Part shown: one piece after another, positions 23,098-35,980 of the stretch
How the letters are laid out: the number at the start of each line of letters is the position of its first letter
How positions within the stretch are numbered: position 1 is the stretch's first letter
Assembly (NCBI RefSeq): GCF_050908995.1
Contig: NC_135119.1
Span: forward strand, 9,672,001-9,736,000
Length of the DNA stretch: 64,000 nt
Direction of reading: 5' to 3'
DNA from: Andrena cerasifolii
Taxonomy: Eukaryota > Arthropoda > Insecta > Hymenoptera > Andrenidae
Made by a program: the position numbers and the translations under genes
The notes under the pieces: model-generated
Seen by the model: the letters and a program-made list of their open reading frames with translations, nothing else
Told to the model about the DNA's origin: nothing
Database searches by the model: none

Positions 23098-26000
23098 ATA
23101 CTTTTCTGCATCTGTTGCTTTGTGTATAAAGAAATTGTTGAAACAGTAAATTAAATTCTTCTATTTTAGGACAGCCGCCGTATACTATAAATAAAAATAC
23201 ATACAGCTTCTTCCCAAGTATCTGCGATATTTTATCTTAAAACAAGTTTCAATTAAAATAAGTTGTAATTCTTAGTTTACTACTAGCTGCGCCAGTGCTG
23301 GGATGCATTCACCGACCAATCCATATGTTCCTGGATATCTACTAGGCATATTTTATAATAGGTACTAGAAACGGTAACTACACGATTTGCACTGTATCGA
23401 ATAGAAGATGGAAAGGCTCGTGTTTCTTATTTATTATAAGTAAACGTAACGTTTGATCTACTACAGCCAGGCAGTGAAGTTCCAGACGCTTTCGTTACAC
23501 CTTATAAACTCTTTTAGGCTTTCATAAACCCTTTACCTCAACAGCCGGAAGGTCCGGGCGATCGAAACGGTACGGTACGGTAATCCTTTCCACGACGCTG
23601 ACCCCACGCCTCGGCCGGTTGAAATCGTCCGAGATTAATTTTATTACAAGAAAACCCGGTTAATTGACGCCTCTGGCGTATAAACTGCGTCGTCACGGCG
23701 ACGCAAGCTTCTTGGACCGGCGACGGTTTACTCCCTTAATGCGAAAACATTGCGTCCCTCCGGTGCTACAAAGTGGATGGACCTCGAGGCCACCGGGAAA
23801 AAGTCACGTAAAGGATTGCAGAAATTCCCAGAGGACTTTCGTGCAACGTTTAGTTCGCTTCGGAAACAACAGCGCAGACGATATTGGACGTAATCTTTTA
23901 ATACAGCTCCTGCTTCTTGCGAAAAGCGAGTCGGCGAGCGTGGAAGAAATGGAGGATCCTTGGAACAGATACGACAAATATCGATTACAACCGTATATAC
24001 TGATTTGAAATTCACGTGACATGACATGAAATTAATTATAAATTTTTTATTTCTGTCAAATACACTCGACAATATCAAATACACTCGAATGCATTGGACA
24101 TGTACATGAGGATAATCATACGTATTTTGATTGTCATAATCTTAGTGTGGATTATGCATAATTCTGGCGATGTGTCGAATGGCATTACCTACGTTCAAAG
24201 AAAATAGTTAAGTGGGCTTTTAATGAGGGGATGATTAGAGTGCAGCAGGCTCATAGTAAATGATGAAAGTTATTTCGTTATGCGAAATAGGAACTTTTTC
24301 TCAATCGAAGAGCATTATGAAAGAAAACTCTTTCTATTATGCATATGTGAGACAAAATGGCAGATGTTTAAAGTGGAATGATCGATTTTCGTAAAAAAAA
24401 GCACTCATTTTTCATCCATAAAATAAAAACTATGCATTGGAAAAACAAATTCTTCGATTGAAGACTAGATTTGAATGTTTAGAAGAAACCTACAAAGTTT
24501 CAGGAAGATTGGTGATGAGGTTTCGGAGAAATCGTGATCACCGTTCTAAAAACAGCTTCCAGGAAGTCAGTTGTAATTTTGCAATAGCTAAATATTTTTA
24601 TACCAAAACATAATATAATAACCTGTTAAAGTGTCCCTCATTTGAATACAAAAACCATTGCATAAGAATATGCGTGTACTTTCTGAAATAAATTCCCAAA
24701 GAACCGATTCTTTTTCCACCTCCTGACGGTAAGTAACCCCTGAAGGGGGCAGCCCTATTTAGGACGCTGGGAATAAGGTGATTCTTGGGAATTTTTTTCT
24801 GAGAAACTGTTAAGCGGATCTTTCCCAAACTTTCAGGGTATTTTAGTTCACATTCCAACAATAAAAATTATTTTTTTTCGTTACAAAATGTTCAGTAGAA
24901 ATGGAGATATATGAACACATTCGTTAGGACTCGCGCGCCGGAGTTGCAAATTTGCGACTGTAATGTTGGCCCCAATTCTTCCCTAAAATAAAAAAACCAA
25001 GGATTTTCTTATTTCTAGTACAATTACATTGTACTGATAGATAATCGCGAAAAGCCGTTTTTTTACCTTTGATTCTCCGTTAAATTCTTAGCGGATGTCG
25101 GATGGATGGGGACTTTTGACATATTACTTAAAACGACGTAATAAAGGCCCATGCCAAAATGTAGCTTGCTGGAAATTATTCCGTAGACGGATCCTAATTT
25201 CCCTGAACTATTAGCAGTATTAACCACAAAACTTTCAAGACACTGATTCCCGTCACAGGTCAGCCGGCGTACCCAAGTATACCGATCCTGAAATTTCGTG
25301 GCGCATCTCGATCGAGGGGCACGTCCTTAATCACACGCATGTGCTATGCCACATCCAGAACTGAGTCCGATGTCAAAGCTGAGAAATCCAGTGTACATAC
25401 AGGTACGCTCAGGTAGGACCGTTTATCGTCGCATTCGTAACGAAGGAGTTCGGAATTACCGAAGTCCTGATGAAGGGCGCCTGAAGAGGGGGAGGGGAGG
25501 GCAGTCGAGGGTACGTAGGGCAATTTTCGCGTAATTCGATGGGGCGTGATCGTCATAGCAACTCCCGATACCCCCGTCCACCCTCTTTGGAAGCCGGAGC
25601 CTGTTCAAACAAGCCTCAAACTCCATACCGGGGGTCGTATCCACCATCAACCCCTCTCTGCTGCGCTCTCTTACTCGTACCATCTATCTCCTGAGGTCTT
25701 TTTTCCCGTTCCAGCTGAATTCTCTTTCCCCCTTCCACCCCTCCCCCCGTTATTTGTCAGTTTCGCTTCCCATAACTATCCCTTCTCCGTTTCGACGATC
25801 CTCCGGGCACGGGTCTGCGAACGCCGCCCGCGGGCACCGCTGGAACTACTCAGATTTCCTTTGCGCCGCGGCAGCGACGACACCATCGTTTCATTGTAAT
25901 TGCTCGCTCGTTAACGGGCCGAGAAATTAGTTTTCGATGATTTTCATTGATTATGGGCTGGATTACTGGTATCGCGCGCAGCGGGGGAACGCAGCCATAC

Positions 26001-26182
26001 CTTGTTTATGTTCGGAGGATTGGAATAAGCAGGGTCACTAGTAGTAACTATCAGCAATTCCTCGGACATGATTACACAGGTGTGTAAGCATCCGACGGTG
26101 TACACTGCGCGAAATGTGGACTTTTGCGCGAGTCTTTATTTGGGGAATGTGTTATGTTGTTTTATACTACTCTATTGTCTTA
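23098..26182. other. No recognised gene; possible decayed repeat at 24350-24560
   Basis: At 24350-24560 phrases such as GAGACAAAATGGCAG and TCCATAAAATAAAAAC recall sequence inside the elements at 52517-53677 and 22382-23093. A GC-rich, pyrimidine-rich patch covers 25440-25880. No host exon is recognised. Confidence 0.4.
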
Positions 26183-26186
26183 TTAA

Positions 26187-26887
26187 GGGGAGGTTTCCGT
26201 CTAAATGTCGATTTTTTTTTATTTCATTTTTCGAATGTTCAATCTTTTAGGAATACGTATTTAAAAGGATTTGTTGAGATTCGTAAAATTCCCGAAGTTA
26301 TAGGCATTTGAGTAGCGGCAAATGCATGGGTAACACCCGGCCACTCGGCGCTCACGTAAAACTTTAAACGCGTTTTTCTCGAAACAGTGTTCGCAAAACG
26401 GTGGGCGCTGTATCTCCACAAAATTATTATCCGATTCGACTGAAACCTGTTTTATTTTGAAGAATATACTTCTGGCTAGGGGGGAACTAGAATAATTACA
26501 AAATAGTGAAAATTTATAATTTTTAAAGGCGTTGAAAGGACGAAAAATACAGGGAAAAGTGATTTCAAACTTGAAGTGTCGTTATTTTCTAAAAAAATTG
26601 TCACTTTTTGTAATTTTTTCTTTTAGATCTTTTAGATCAATAAATGTGTTTTTAATTAAAAACAAATCATATTTCTGTCTATTATACCTGCGTCACAATC
26701 CATCTTCAAAAAAACACCTATTTTTAAGGCCCCCACTGTTTAAGGGTCACACTGTTGATGCCACTGAACTGCCTGTAAAATCTGTACCGTTAGGAATTTC
26801 GATCCAAAATTTGAACTGGACATTTTTTAGATGTATAGTTGATTGAAAATGTGGAAAAAATTTCCATTTTTTGACCGGCAGATGCCC
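26187..26887. mobile_element. TTAA-bounded element, 701 bp
   Basis: TTAA at 26183-26186 and 26888-26891 flank GGGGAGGTTTCCGTCTAAAT and TTTTGACCGGCAGATGCCC. In the left half the interior matches 50726-51430 in the same orientation (GCATTTGAGTAGCG, TGGGTAACACCCGGCCACTC, AAACTTTAAACGCGTTTTTC). The right half is divergent. Length equals the element at 16512. Confidence 0.83.
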
Positions 26888-26891
26888 TTAA

Positions 26892-28203
26892 TATAAATAT
26901 ATAACCAAAATCATAGTTTTATTTGTGAGAAAAAAAATCTATATTTACCACAATCAAACTAAAGCATTCATAAAGACTATATCCAGTCGTGTTGTCAACT
27001 GCAAACAGAACAAAAAACGTAATTCATGATAGGTATTTTACGAACTTAAATTTCGTTACAAAAATACTGAATTTTATCATCAATGATCGATTTTCCTGGC
27101 GATATTTTTATTTAAATTCACATGAGAGTTTGAGTCTGAAGCACCTTATTCCTACCCATCAGCTTTCTATATCCGTTACTTTCACGTAGCACTCTTTTAT
27201 CGCATATCACTAAGTAAATAAAAAGTCACAATCATTTCCCCCCTCACCCCCCTACCCCCCACCCGTTCCACTCTCAGACAGCCATCATTACGCTCGAGAT
27301 TAAACAGCGACCGCCAGATCCATAATTACAGTGTTTCTCGTCCGGGAACTTTCTTCCCCCTTCGATATTAATTAACCAAGTTACTCGTCGGATGCTCGGT
27401 TCGCACTACGGGACTTAAATTCCTCGCGCAGGCGAGAAGAAACTAGCCCTGCCTCGCTGGAGACCTCCCCCCTTAGGCTGTTCCTTGGTATCTGCGTAAA
27501 TTACAGAAAAAAATTCAACGAAGGTGGGAACGCGACCACTGAAACCGGAAGAAAGAACACGAAATAAGATGGGTGGGAGATTTGTGCAGGGGTGTGGGCA
27601 GAGGTAAGGAGGGGGCCATTACTTGTTGTAACTGACCGTCTCCGCTAGGTGGAACGCACAGATATAAATTATGAGCGAGTTACTCGGTCGGTATTACGAA
27701 ATACGCTTAATTATGAAACCGATAAATTCATCTTGCGGGACACGGGACAGACGCCCGGAATCCCTGAGGCTTGATAAACGAGCCTCTGATCCCGAGCTTC
27801 TATACGTACGTTAGCCTCTGCAAGTAGAAGTTTACTTGTCCGTAGACTGAACTGCCGAGCCAAGCTGTCTTCGAATCGGAGAAAAAAAAACAAACAAGCT
27901 ACTATCTGACTTCTCCCAACTGTTGTATGTACGTATGCGAAAAGTGTGCTGATAGTGGCATCTGTAAGTGATCGATGCGCGGCAGCCGTAAGCTACCGAT
28001 ACACCTTGCCTCCGCACCACTCGATAAGTAATAGACCCTGTAATCTATTTAGTAGCATTATATTTAAAGATCACCTAAAAAAATAAAAAGGAGTGCTACG
28101 TTGCATTTGACAAGTTTTGCTGATAATATTTATTATTGCTGTTACTATTTTTGTTATAATCCTTGTTATTATCTACTACTGTTGTCTATGCTTTATATTT
28201 ACA
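26892..28203. other. No recognised gene; G-quadruplex-prone C-run
   Basis: A C-rich run at 27238-27264 is listed separately. The rest is ordinary intronic sequence. Confidence 0.4.
27238..27264 (-). other. Potential G-quadruplex on the minus strand
   Basis: Four C-runs of three to six bases separated by short spacers (CCCCCCTCACCCCCCTACC, then further Cs) give minus-strand GGG tracts suited to quadruplex folding. There is no gene context beyond the intron. Confidence 0.5.
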
Positions 28204-28440
28204 CTAGCAAAATACCCCGTGCTTCGCTTCGGACCTAAGAGATATTAAGGACTCCGAGAAAGCACATTTTACTCCTTTTCACCGTCTCAGGGACGGAATG
28301 TCCAAAAATCCTTCTCTAGTGGGTGGCTACGTCATAAAAACAATGTACCTACCAAATTTCACGGTCTTAGATTAAAAGGTTTGAGCTGGGCGTTGATGAG
28401 TCAGTCAGTCGGGACTTCTTCTTTTATATATATATATAGA
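28204..28440 (-). mobile_element. Short non-autonomous Helitron-type element (237 bp)
   Basis: On the minus strand the element starts A|TCTATATATATATAAAAGAA and continues with CTGACTGACTCATCAACG, a classic Helitron 5' end. It finishes GCACGGGGTATTTTGCTAG|T, with the CTAG end and host T expected of Helitrons. A short CG-rich hairpin-like stretch lies just before the end. No Rep/helicase coding sequence is present, so it would need an autonomous relative. Confidence 0.85.
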
Positions 28441-29019
28441 TTAAGTCCAATATGTATTTGGGATTATCTATCGGTTAATTTGTGAAAGGGACACGTGATA
28501 TGTTCGATCCCATCACTACAAACCTGCACGTTCAAGATGTCATACAAGGAGTTGAGTGAGGAAGGCTTCCCCTTAGCAAGACAACTGACCTCTGAATAGG
28601 TTTGCGGCTGTGGACCGACCACGAACCATGTCAGAGGTTACCTTTATAAGGTCGTAATCATCTGGTCCTCGAATCAAATGCTAAAGTGTTGGCTTATCAA
28701 TACTGTAAGCGGTTTATGGCATTAGAAGCGTGGAGTAAAATTGGTCATACAAACGGGCTGTAAATAAAGAATTTGCAATAATTAAACGATTTTTTTTACC
28801 CTTAGTCGGCAATGTTTAGTCTCTTTGGACCCAAGCGTAACGTTGCCGAGTGCAATAGACTTTAGAACGTCTTTTGCGTGCTATCTGGGTAGTAGGGAAA
28901 CCTTCAGAAATTGAAAAATTACTTCTCTACTACTCTAAGAAAGCGAATGCTGTTTAAAATACGTCTATACGTATAGGATAATTACGTCGGCCCCAAATTA
29001 GCCCAGACACCGACTTCCA
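28441..29019. other. No recognised feature
   Basis: Ordinary mixed-composition intronic sequence. Confidence 0.4.
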
Positions 29020-29024
29020 TGTGA

Positions 29025-29214
29025 TCCCAGATAGCATACGACGTCTTAGAGACGTCCATTTTACGTCTGTTTTTGGTCTGAACGTCTGACGACCTTATTA
29101 AGACGTCTGTGCCAAGACATATTTTAAACAACTGTGTTAAGACATATTTAAGACGTCTGTATCAAGAGGTTTCTAAGATGTCTGTCTACAGACGTGTTTA
29201 GGACGTCTTTAAGG
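29025..29214. repeat. Degenerate GACGTCT-rich tandem repeat
   Basis: Units of roughly 20-25 bp built around AAGACGTCTGT recur about eight times with drift (29041-29214). The array is cut by the hAT-type MITE at 29215, after which the fragment GTCTTTAAGG resumes. Confidence 0.65.
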
Positions 29215-29471
29215 CAGGGCTGAGTAGCTTGATCGCCGCCGCGGGCCGCACAGTCCCCACTACTAGTCAGCCGGTTCCCCCACCATCAGCAGATTAGCCG
29301 CCACTCCATGTCCCTTCCTTTTACTCCTACGAGTGCGGTCATATATAGGTACGGCGTACACTGTAGGAGTTAAAAGTGTATGGTGGGGGTCGTTCTCCTG
29401 CGGCCCAGCAGAGTAGGCAAGTCGGGGAACGGGCCGCATGCGGCCCATGGGCCGCGGCTTGGCCAGCCCTG
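29215..29471. mobile_element. hAT-type MITE (257 bp), CAGGGCTG ends, target duplication present
   Basis: The ends are CAGGGCTG and CAGCCCTG. GC-rich sub-terminal blocks (GCCGCCGCGGGCCGCA at the left, TGCGGCCCATGGGCCGCGGC at the right) are partly inverted. TCTTTAAGG at 29206-29214 is repeated exactly at 29472-29480. This is one base longer than the usual 8-bp hAT duplication, which can happen by chance. There is no transposase. Confidence 0.85.
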
Positions 29472-29480
29472 TCTTTAAGG

Positions 29481-30329
29481 GGTCTTCGTAGTGAGACAAC
29501 TTGAAAAGAAGACGATATTTAGGGATTTTTTTAAGAAAAAGCAATACTTTATATTAATTAAAAACTTTACGTCCATATTTGTACATATTTGGACAAAATT
29601 TAAAAAAAAATCAATTCAAAATGCAGCTGTAGCTCCGAGTTACAGACCAATAACCAGAGCGCTTTTCGGAGTCGTTGTCTTACATGAAAACGAATTGTTC
29701 TCCTCTGTCTCTGATTCTTCATAGCACTGCATAGGGTTGTAAAATATTGAAATCCTGTTCTTTTCGAAGAATTTCAACTGTTTCATGTTTTTCTAAGAAC
29801 CTGTAAGCGTATAAATACTTACGGACAGTAGAGCACGTCGCCGTCGCGTCGTTGCTCGATAGAGCCGTCCCCAACCCCCCCTCACCCCTCGCCACTCCCC
29901 GTGCTCGCTCGACTTTCCGCTCATTTCGTTACTGTGAAGGTGGGCTGCTCACACCTCGATGGACTCGCGTACTTAGTGCGTTGCCTCGAGCCAAGGCAAC
30001 CGTGTGATTAGATTCTTGGCTCGCGGGCCTCTACACACGTAATTACATTTATGACGCGCGAACGTATGAATATCGATTGAGACGTCTCGCGTCGGTTACT
30101 CATCAACGCTCCCAATCACCGTGATGATGGGACGCGTGACTTGTCATACGCTAATATGTAGTACGCATTGTTACGGGATCTGATTGTGAGCGACCGTGTT
30201 TGCGATGGAAAATTGAATCGTGTCGGGTATTCATTTACCACGATGTGACGATGATAAGTAATGAGATGAAATGTTTAATCCAAGCGTTACTTGTGGCTTT
30301 CTACTATTTCATGGGAAACTTGCTGACTG
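29481..30329. other. No recognised gene; C-rich run at 29869-29900
   Basis: A C-rich stretch at 29869-29900 could form a minus-strand quadruplex. The segment is otherwise plain. Confidence 0.4.
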
Positions 30330-31976
30330 ACAAGGGCAGGACACCATGCGGTAGACACCGATTTTGAGGAGCCTTGGCGCGATTAGTGTTCCTGATTTCT
30401 CTATATTTTTTGTTTCTCAAGAAATCAGAAATCAGATCATACTTCTCGAGAATTCTCGAGAAATTGAAAAAAATATTAGAAAATTTATATTTTTGGAATA
30501 ATGTTGATAATATTTAACAGAAACACAAGAAACCTTTAACTAATTGTTCATTCCTGTCTAATTATTTGCACAAACCTTGTATAAATGAAAAAACAGATAT
30601 TAAATGTAATTGATATATTTATTTATTTAATACAAAATTTGTGCAAGATGAAACATTACTTTTTTATTTTAAAATAGTTTTTCATCTGTTTCTTTTTTTT
30701 GTGATAAAATCTGTAGCTGTAGAAAACTTTCTTTCGTTTTATGGTAGATTGGAAGGGTGTCCTTCCAGTGGACTCAAAAATATGAAATTCCTTTGTTAAA
30801 GTCCAGAATTTATCGACTTCTTGGTTGATACTAATTTCTTGGAGGCTCTCTGCGATTGCTATCTCTAATTGTTTTTTTTTAATGGTAATTCTTCATTTTG
30901 AGGACCCGTAAATTTTCCAGTATCTTCAGGAGAATCATGGTTACTGTTATATTTTCCGAAAAGTCTAGCTACTTAAAAATTGTTTTGGCGTTATACACAT
31001 ATCTGTCGTGGATATTAAATGAAAAACGCGTCTTTTGAATCTTTTTGAAGAGATTCTCCATTACCTAGGCAACAATTTTATAAGGGATACAATAGTTTTG
31101 TCTCTTCTTTTCGATATTTCTTCTTTAATAGCCACAAGAAACTCATTACTTAATTCAGTAGGTATACCATTTTTCTAAATTGTTAAATAAGACTTTAGAG
31201 CACCTTCACCAGTCAATAATGTCGAATCTTCTCTACTGAGATTTTCTATTGTAATTCATATAGGTTCTAATGCTACTAATAAGATTTATCATAAATTGTA
31301 GATGTGTGTATACGCTCGCGATTAACTAGTAATATAAAAATTGAACTAATTAAAAATTCAATTCCGAAAATAAATGAGATTTATAATAATTTTCGTAGAC
31401 TTATGTTTCTCGAGAAAAATAGTATTTATTGAGAAATAAGAAATAAGCTTTTATAAAATTTCTCGAAAAATTCTCGAGAGAGAATTCTCGAGAAGGAACA
31501 CTAGGCACGATGGATCTATGTCGAAAATAAGTAAATAGGTGTCCGAGCGTTTCTGCCAATGGGCCTTAATAATAGAGATATTTATATGGAAATTATTAAA
31601 AATTTCAAAGTGAGGGGGATTCCCCTCTGAAGAAGTCGGGGTGCCTTTTGAAGACTTTCCCAAGTTAAAAAAAAATTATAAAAATTTAATTTATAAAAAA
31701 AAATTTATAAAGTTTTTTTTAACGTGGAGACATCTTCGAAAGGCACCCCGAAGCCTCCAGAAGGGAATCTCCCGCGGGCGCTATGGTAGTGTGGGATTTT
31801 TACCCACTAAATCCCTACGGCCACTATGAAATTTTTAATAATTTACATGTAAATATCTCTATTATTAAGGCTTATTGGCTGAAACGCTCGGACGCCTATT
31901 TGCTTATTTTCGACATAGATCCATCCTGCCAAGGCTCATCAAAATCGGTGTCTACCACATGGTGTCCTCCCCTTGT
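30330..31976. mobile_element. Palindromic MITE (second copy), split by a hAT insertion
   Basis: The left arm ACAAGGGCAGGACACCATG at 30330 and the right arm ending TGGTGTCCTCCCCTTGT at 31976 are inverted copies. The left arm's continuation (GTAGACACCGATTTTGA) is the inverse of the right arm. The element is broken at 30384-31503 by the hAT copy described separately, then resumes with GGCACGATGGATCTATGTCG. Without the insertion and its duplication it would be about 519 bp. It matches 2561-3002. Confidence 0.87.
30384..31503 (-). mobile_element. Decayed hAT transposon nested in the MITE
   Basis: The ends are TAGTGTTCC and GGAACACTA. The 8-bp flanks are GGCGCGAT (30376-30383) and GGCACGAT (31504-31511), one mismatch, as expected for hAT. 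On the minus strand around 30683-30740 a frame reads ERKFSTATDFITKKRNR, matching the hAT C-terminal dimerisation motif (E-R-x-F-S-x-A-x-x-F-x-T-K-x-R-N-R), followed by a stop. TTCTCGAGAA motifs occur near both ends. At 1.1 kb it is far below an autonomous hAT, and the frame is broken. Confidence 0.85.
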
Positions 31977-32285
31977 GAAATATTTGATTGCTGCACTGAT
32001 TGAAGAATTCACTATTTGCGATATTGCGTGATAATAGAAACATATCATTTCTTCTTACTATAGATAATTACTTCCTACTCTATGTAAGTGTCTACTCTAC
32101 GTTTCTGTGTGAGGTAAACTGGCTGTTCTCGTGCCTGGTAGACGGGGAGAGCTTCAAGTGTTTTTACAAGCATACGTAAAAATAATAGGGGAAGGAGCTG
32201 ACAGATAGCAAACGGAGGAAGTGAAGTGCTTGTGATAGATACTAGAGAGTAAATCAGTGGTTTCGGGACGTTTGTATACGAAGCG

Positions 32286-32312
32286 ACACACACACACACA
32301 CACACACACACA
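32286..32312 (+). repeat. (AC)n microsatellite
   Basis: About 13 uninterrupted AC units. Confidence 0.95.
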
Positions 32313-33299
32313 TGTGTAGGCAACCAGAAAAGAATTTCTCCAATGTAAACATATTCCTAAAATGTATTATAGATTATATACATAATGCCAATTACATTAA
32401 GAAAATAACAATTACACTATACCTAAGATACCGAAGCTTAACAATATCAAATTTCTTTTTTAACAGAATATAGATTAATTTATACACGAAAAAATATTAT
32501 GTATATCAAGAATGCAAAATCACAGCAATTTATGACAACTGCGTAAGCCCACCAAATCTCGATCTGTATTAATGATCAGCCGGCGACCGGAGCCTTCAAC
32601 CTTGGGTCTTCAATCACGGCGACAAGCAGGAAAAATTAGTTGTCGTTAATCACCAATGGGAGTGGACACGAACGTGATATTACATCAGAATCGAAGGTCG
32701 CGCCGTCTCTGGAAGGTGGAAGCTCAATTTGGCGCGGCTCCAGATCGGACAGATGTTCCTAATTCTTCGTTTGATAAACGATCCCCGATCTTCCTGGCAG
32801 CAGCTGCTGGCGTTTCTTCGAGAAGTCAAGTCTGTCACTGTTCACACGAGGCCTTAAGTATCACCTAGCCGATGCAAAGATCCATTTTTGGAATAATTTG
32901 AAGCTACTTACATTATAAATTTCTTAGTAGTATTACTAATTTAAGAAAACAAGAAATGTGGGTACATCATAACGAGATCACAATGTAATATGGAAGCTTC
33001 AAAGGTTTAAAAGATAGAATAGCTCAATGTTCGAATGTTAAGAACTATGAATATTTCTCGAACAAGACAGTATTCGAATACATACAACGTTTGAGTATTT
33101 AAATACTAAAGATGGTCTAAAGCATTTTCGGTTCGATCGTTAAACCATTCATTGCTAAAAATATGAAGAATACGTTTCCAATACTTTGCTAATGTTCTAC
33201 AAATCTACATTGGCTGAACTGTAAAAAAATATCACTCTCGGAATGTTTTCATCTAAATACATGACTATTTGAACGCAATACTGGAATATCAGAATACAT

Positions 33300-33385
33300 G
33301 CTTGGCATAGTATAATATTCGAATTTTATTCGATGCGTATTCGAACACTCGGAATAGAGAAGAATTCGTCAAATTCCCAGCCCTA
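33300..33385 (-). mobile_element. Terminal fragment of a hAT-like element
   Basis: Read on the minus strand it begins TAGGGCTGGGAATTTGACGA and is followed by CGAATA-type motifs. This pattern is common in insect hAT ends. Many TTCGAAT motifs extend leftwards to about 33020, but I cannot fix the other end. Confidence 0.5.
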
Positions 33386-35591
33386 GTAATTATGCACCCG
33401 ATTGTGACTCTGACGTCAAGCGTGACGACGTAGGCGCCATCTAACCGAACATGCCGAGGACAAACGCAATTGGCATAACACATCCTGTCGTAGGATTCTG
33501 AGTTCCTGTAATAATTCAATCTCGTCGACAGTTCTCGAGTGTACCTCAGCTTCGGATTCCTCGCGACGCAGTACGACAATGGTTGACAGAACGACATTTG
33601 TCAAACATCCCTTAATCTCCCTATTTAAACATTTTTGATAATATTTGTTGATTATAGAGAATATGGAGGGACATGTTTTAGGAGAATATGTATGCATTGG
33701 TACATATTGTACGTCTTCGGGCAATATTATTACTTTCTTTTCAAGGTTTTTTGAGTAATGCGAAGCTGCGATGTACCGGGTGATTCTCTCGCTAGAGGAC
33801 TCAAAAGCAATGCCGCTAATAAGTCGCACCTCGCTGAGTTTTGTGGACTTTAATGCTCGAGACCGCGGAGGCCATACAATGTTGCACACTAAGAAATGGC
33901 GAATTTCAAGTTCTGCATTTCTCATCAGATCTTTGCGACAGTGGCATTAATCGATTCCTTATGTTTTCCCGATGCAAATGGCCGCAAAAACGACATAATT
34001 CGGATCATAATTGAGGAAATCACATGTTTTTTTCTTATGTAAAATGGCCGGCTGACTCGCCGAAAATAAGGTCCAAAAAATTTTCTATGGATACGTTTTC
34101 GAGATATCAACAGGTGAACTTTTTATCTGTCTGTCATTTGCTCTCTCTGTCGCAGTACTCCTCAAGAGGTTCAGTGGATTCCATTTCTTGGTAGTTAATT
34201 CACGAAGTCTCCACCACTGGCGAGGAACTCGTAGAGTTTATCAACTAGTTTAAAATTTCATAAACCTTATCGTTATCATATAAGTACCCTGAAATTGGGC
34301 AAAATGGTGCAGAGCAATATGCTACACCAGACGCAGAACACGCAATGTCGCGAGATAACAAGCTCTAAGAAGCTCAAATTACTGCGAACAGTAAACTATT
34401 TTGGATATGAAAATTTATACGCAGGAGTGTCACCTGCATATTTTATAATAACGTATTCAATATTACACTGGCCTTAAAGTGCCCAATTATAAATGAAAAT
34501 GACTTCCTTTATGCACCAATTTGTTGTTAATCTGGTGTCCAGAATAAATTTCACATTAAATTTACAATAAACTTAGTTTCTTCATTCTAAATTCTTCCAT
34601 TAAATTTACTTAATAAGAAGAAAAGGAACTTTTTAATAAAGTCTTAGAATAGTCAATAGGGTTGTATTAATTTTATTACACCTAATCAATAGTGTAGAAT
34701 TATATTTATTAAAGTAACAATATACACATAAATTGAGTGTAGTCAATTTTTAGTGGAATAATCGAAATTCTTTTCAGCTCCTAAAATTCATTTCTCCAAT
34801 TATTCAAAATTTTCAAGTATAACACTTCGAATATTACATACTCGCATATATCAGATCAGAATATACCTGCAAAACTTTTTCAACATATTACGTGTCCACT
34901 CATTTCCTGGCATACCAACGCGAGCTGTTACCGCCCATTAGAGCAAGAAGCACAAAATTACTGTCAGATGTCGACACTCCTTAGCAACAATTCGTAATAT
35001 CCCATTACCAATGTTATTCACAAATTTGAGCGCACAGAAATTATTATTCACGGAATTATAAGGGACCCTTTTAGTTGTGCTGCACAGGCACAGACTTAGC
35101 ACGGTCCAACCTCTCCCAAAGTTTGCCAACTATGAGTGAACCTATGGCAACGACAAATTTCCTCATCTAACTTTCTACTCTGAGATGAGATGATCGCTCA
35201 ATGCCACCATCACCAGCGCTGCTATCTTCACTATAACTCCGCTCATCCACCTACCTGACCTCCTCCCCAATCCCCCACCTTCGAGAAAATTAATGATGGA
35301 ATCCGAGAGTTTTCTATAGGGAACTTCGCCGTTAGATCCCTCCCTGGGATGGAGGAAATTCGCAAAGGAGACGGAATGGGGGGCAACGACAATGGATTTT
35401 TCTCAACGGTCGATCTGTGAATGGACATTGCCTTTATCCCATTTCTGTTCACGGGACTTTTATGCGGAGTTCGCTCGGGGACGGTCGAATAGCGTCACAA
35501 ACCGAGACCCTGGCATTATTTCAGTAGTTAATCATGCCATTGACCTTTAAGGTTAGCGTGGGGAATTTCAATTGTTTCATGTAATACGATA

Positions 35592-35980
35592 TAGGAGAGA
35601 CCGGGGCTAAGTTGACTAATTTTTAACATTTCTAATTTTCATAAATGGACCATTGGTATTTTGTTGACTTGTGTTAAGGTTTTCAAATTTGGCGCCATTT
35701 AGCATCTTTAGTATACAAAATTTGGAGTTAAAATAACACATTTATGACTCATTTATCCAAAAAGTGAAATTGAAAAGAAAACCAATCGGAGGTCTCTAAA
35801 AATTAATTTTTAAGTTCTTAAATGAATTTACATTTTCGATATCTGAATGTGCATATAATTATCGTTGCTTCATTACATACATTTATTACGTCACAAAAAT
35901 TTGTAAATATATTCTATTTTTAAAGAACAAATTAAGAAAGCTCATTTTACCCCGAGGCTCGCTTTACCCGGTCACCCCTA
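35592..35980. mobile_element. TA-flanked MITE with TAGG-GAGACCGGG ends (389 bp)
   Basis: The left end TAGGAGAGACCGGGGCTAAG and the right end (minus) TAGGGGTGACCGGGTAAAGC are imperfect inverted repeats, each flanked by TA (35590-35591 and 35981-35982). This suggests a Tc1/mariner-type MITE. Related single ends occur at 1087, 6427 and 59774. Confidence 0.65.

Larger units (their letters stand above)
31977..35591. other. No recognised host gene; CA microsatellite and a hAT end inside
   Basis: The CA run and the 33300-33385 hAT end are listed separately. The longest minus-strand open frame (33416-33925, 169 codons) has no recognisable domain, and I do not call it a gene. Confidence 0.4.

Noticed and set aside
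32075..32323. Minus-strand open frame through the CA microsatellite
   Set aside because: Its start is the (CV)n translation of the repeat.
33416..33925. Open frame of 169 codons on the minus strand
   Set aside because: No recognisable domain or splice context, and the lower half overlaps another open frame. The length is possible by chance in 64 kb.
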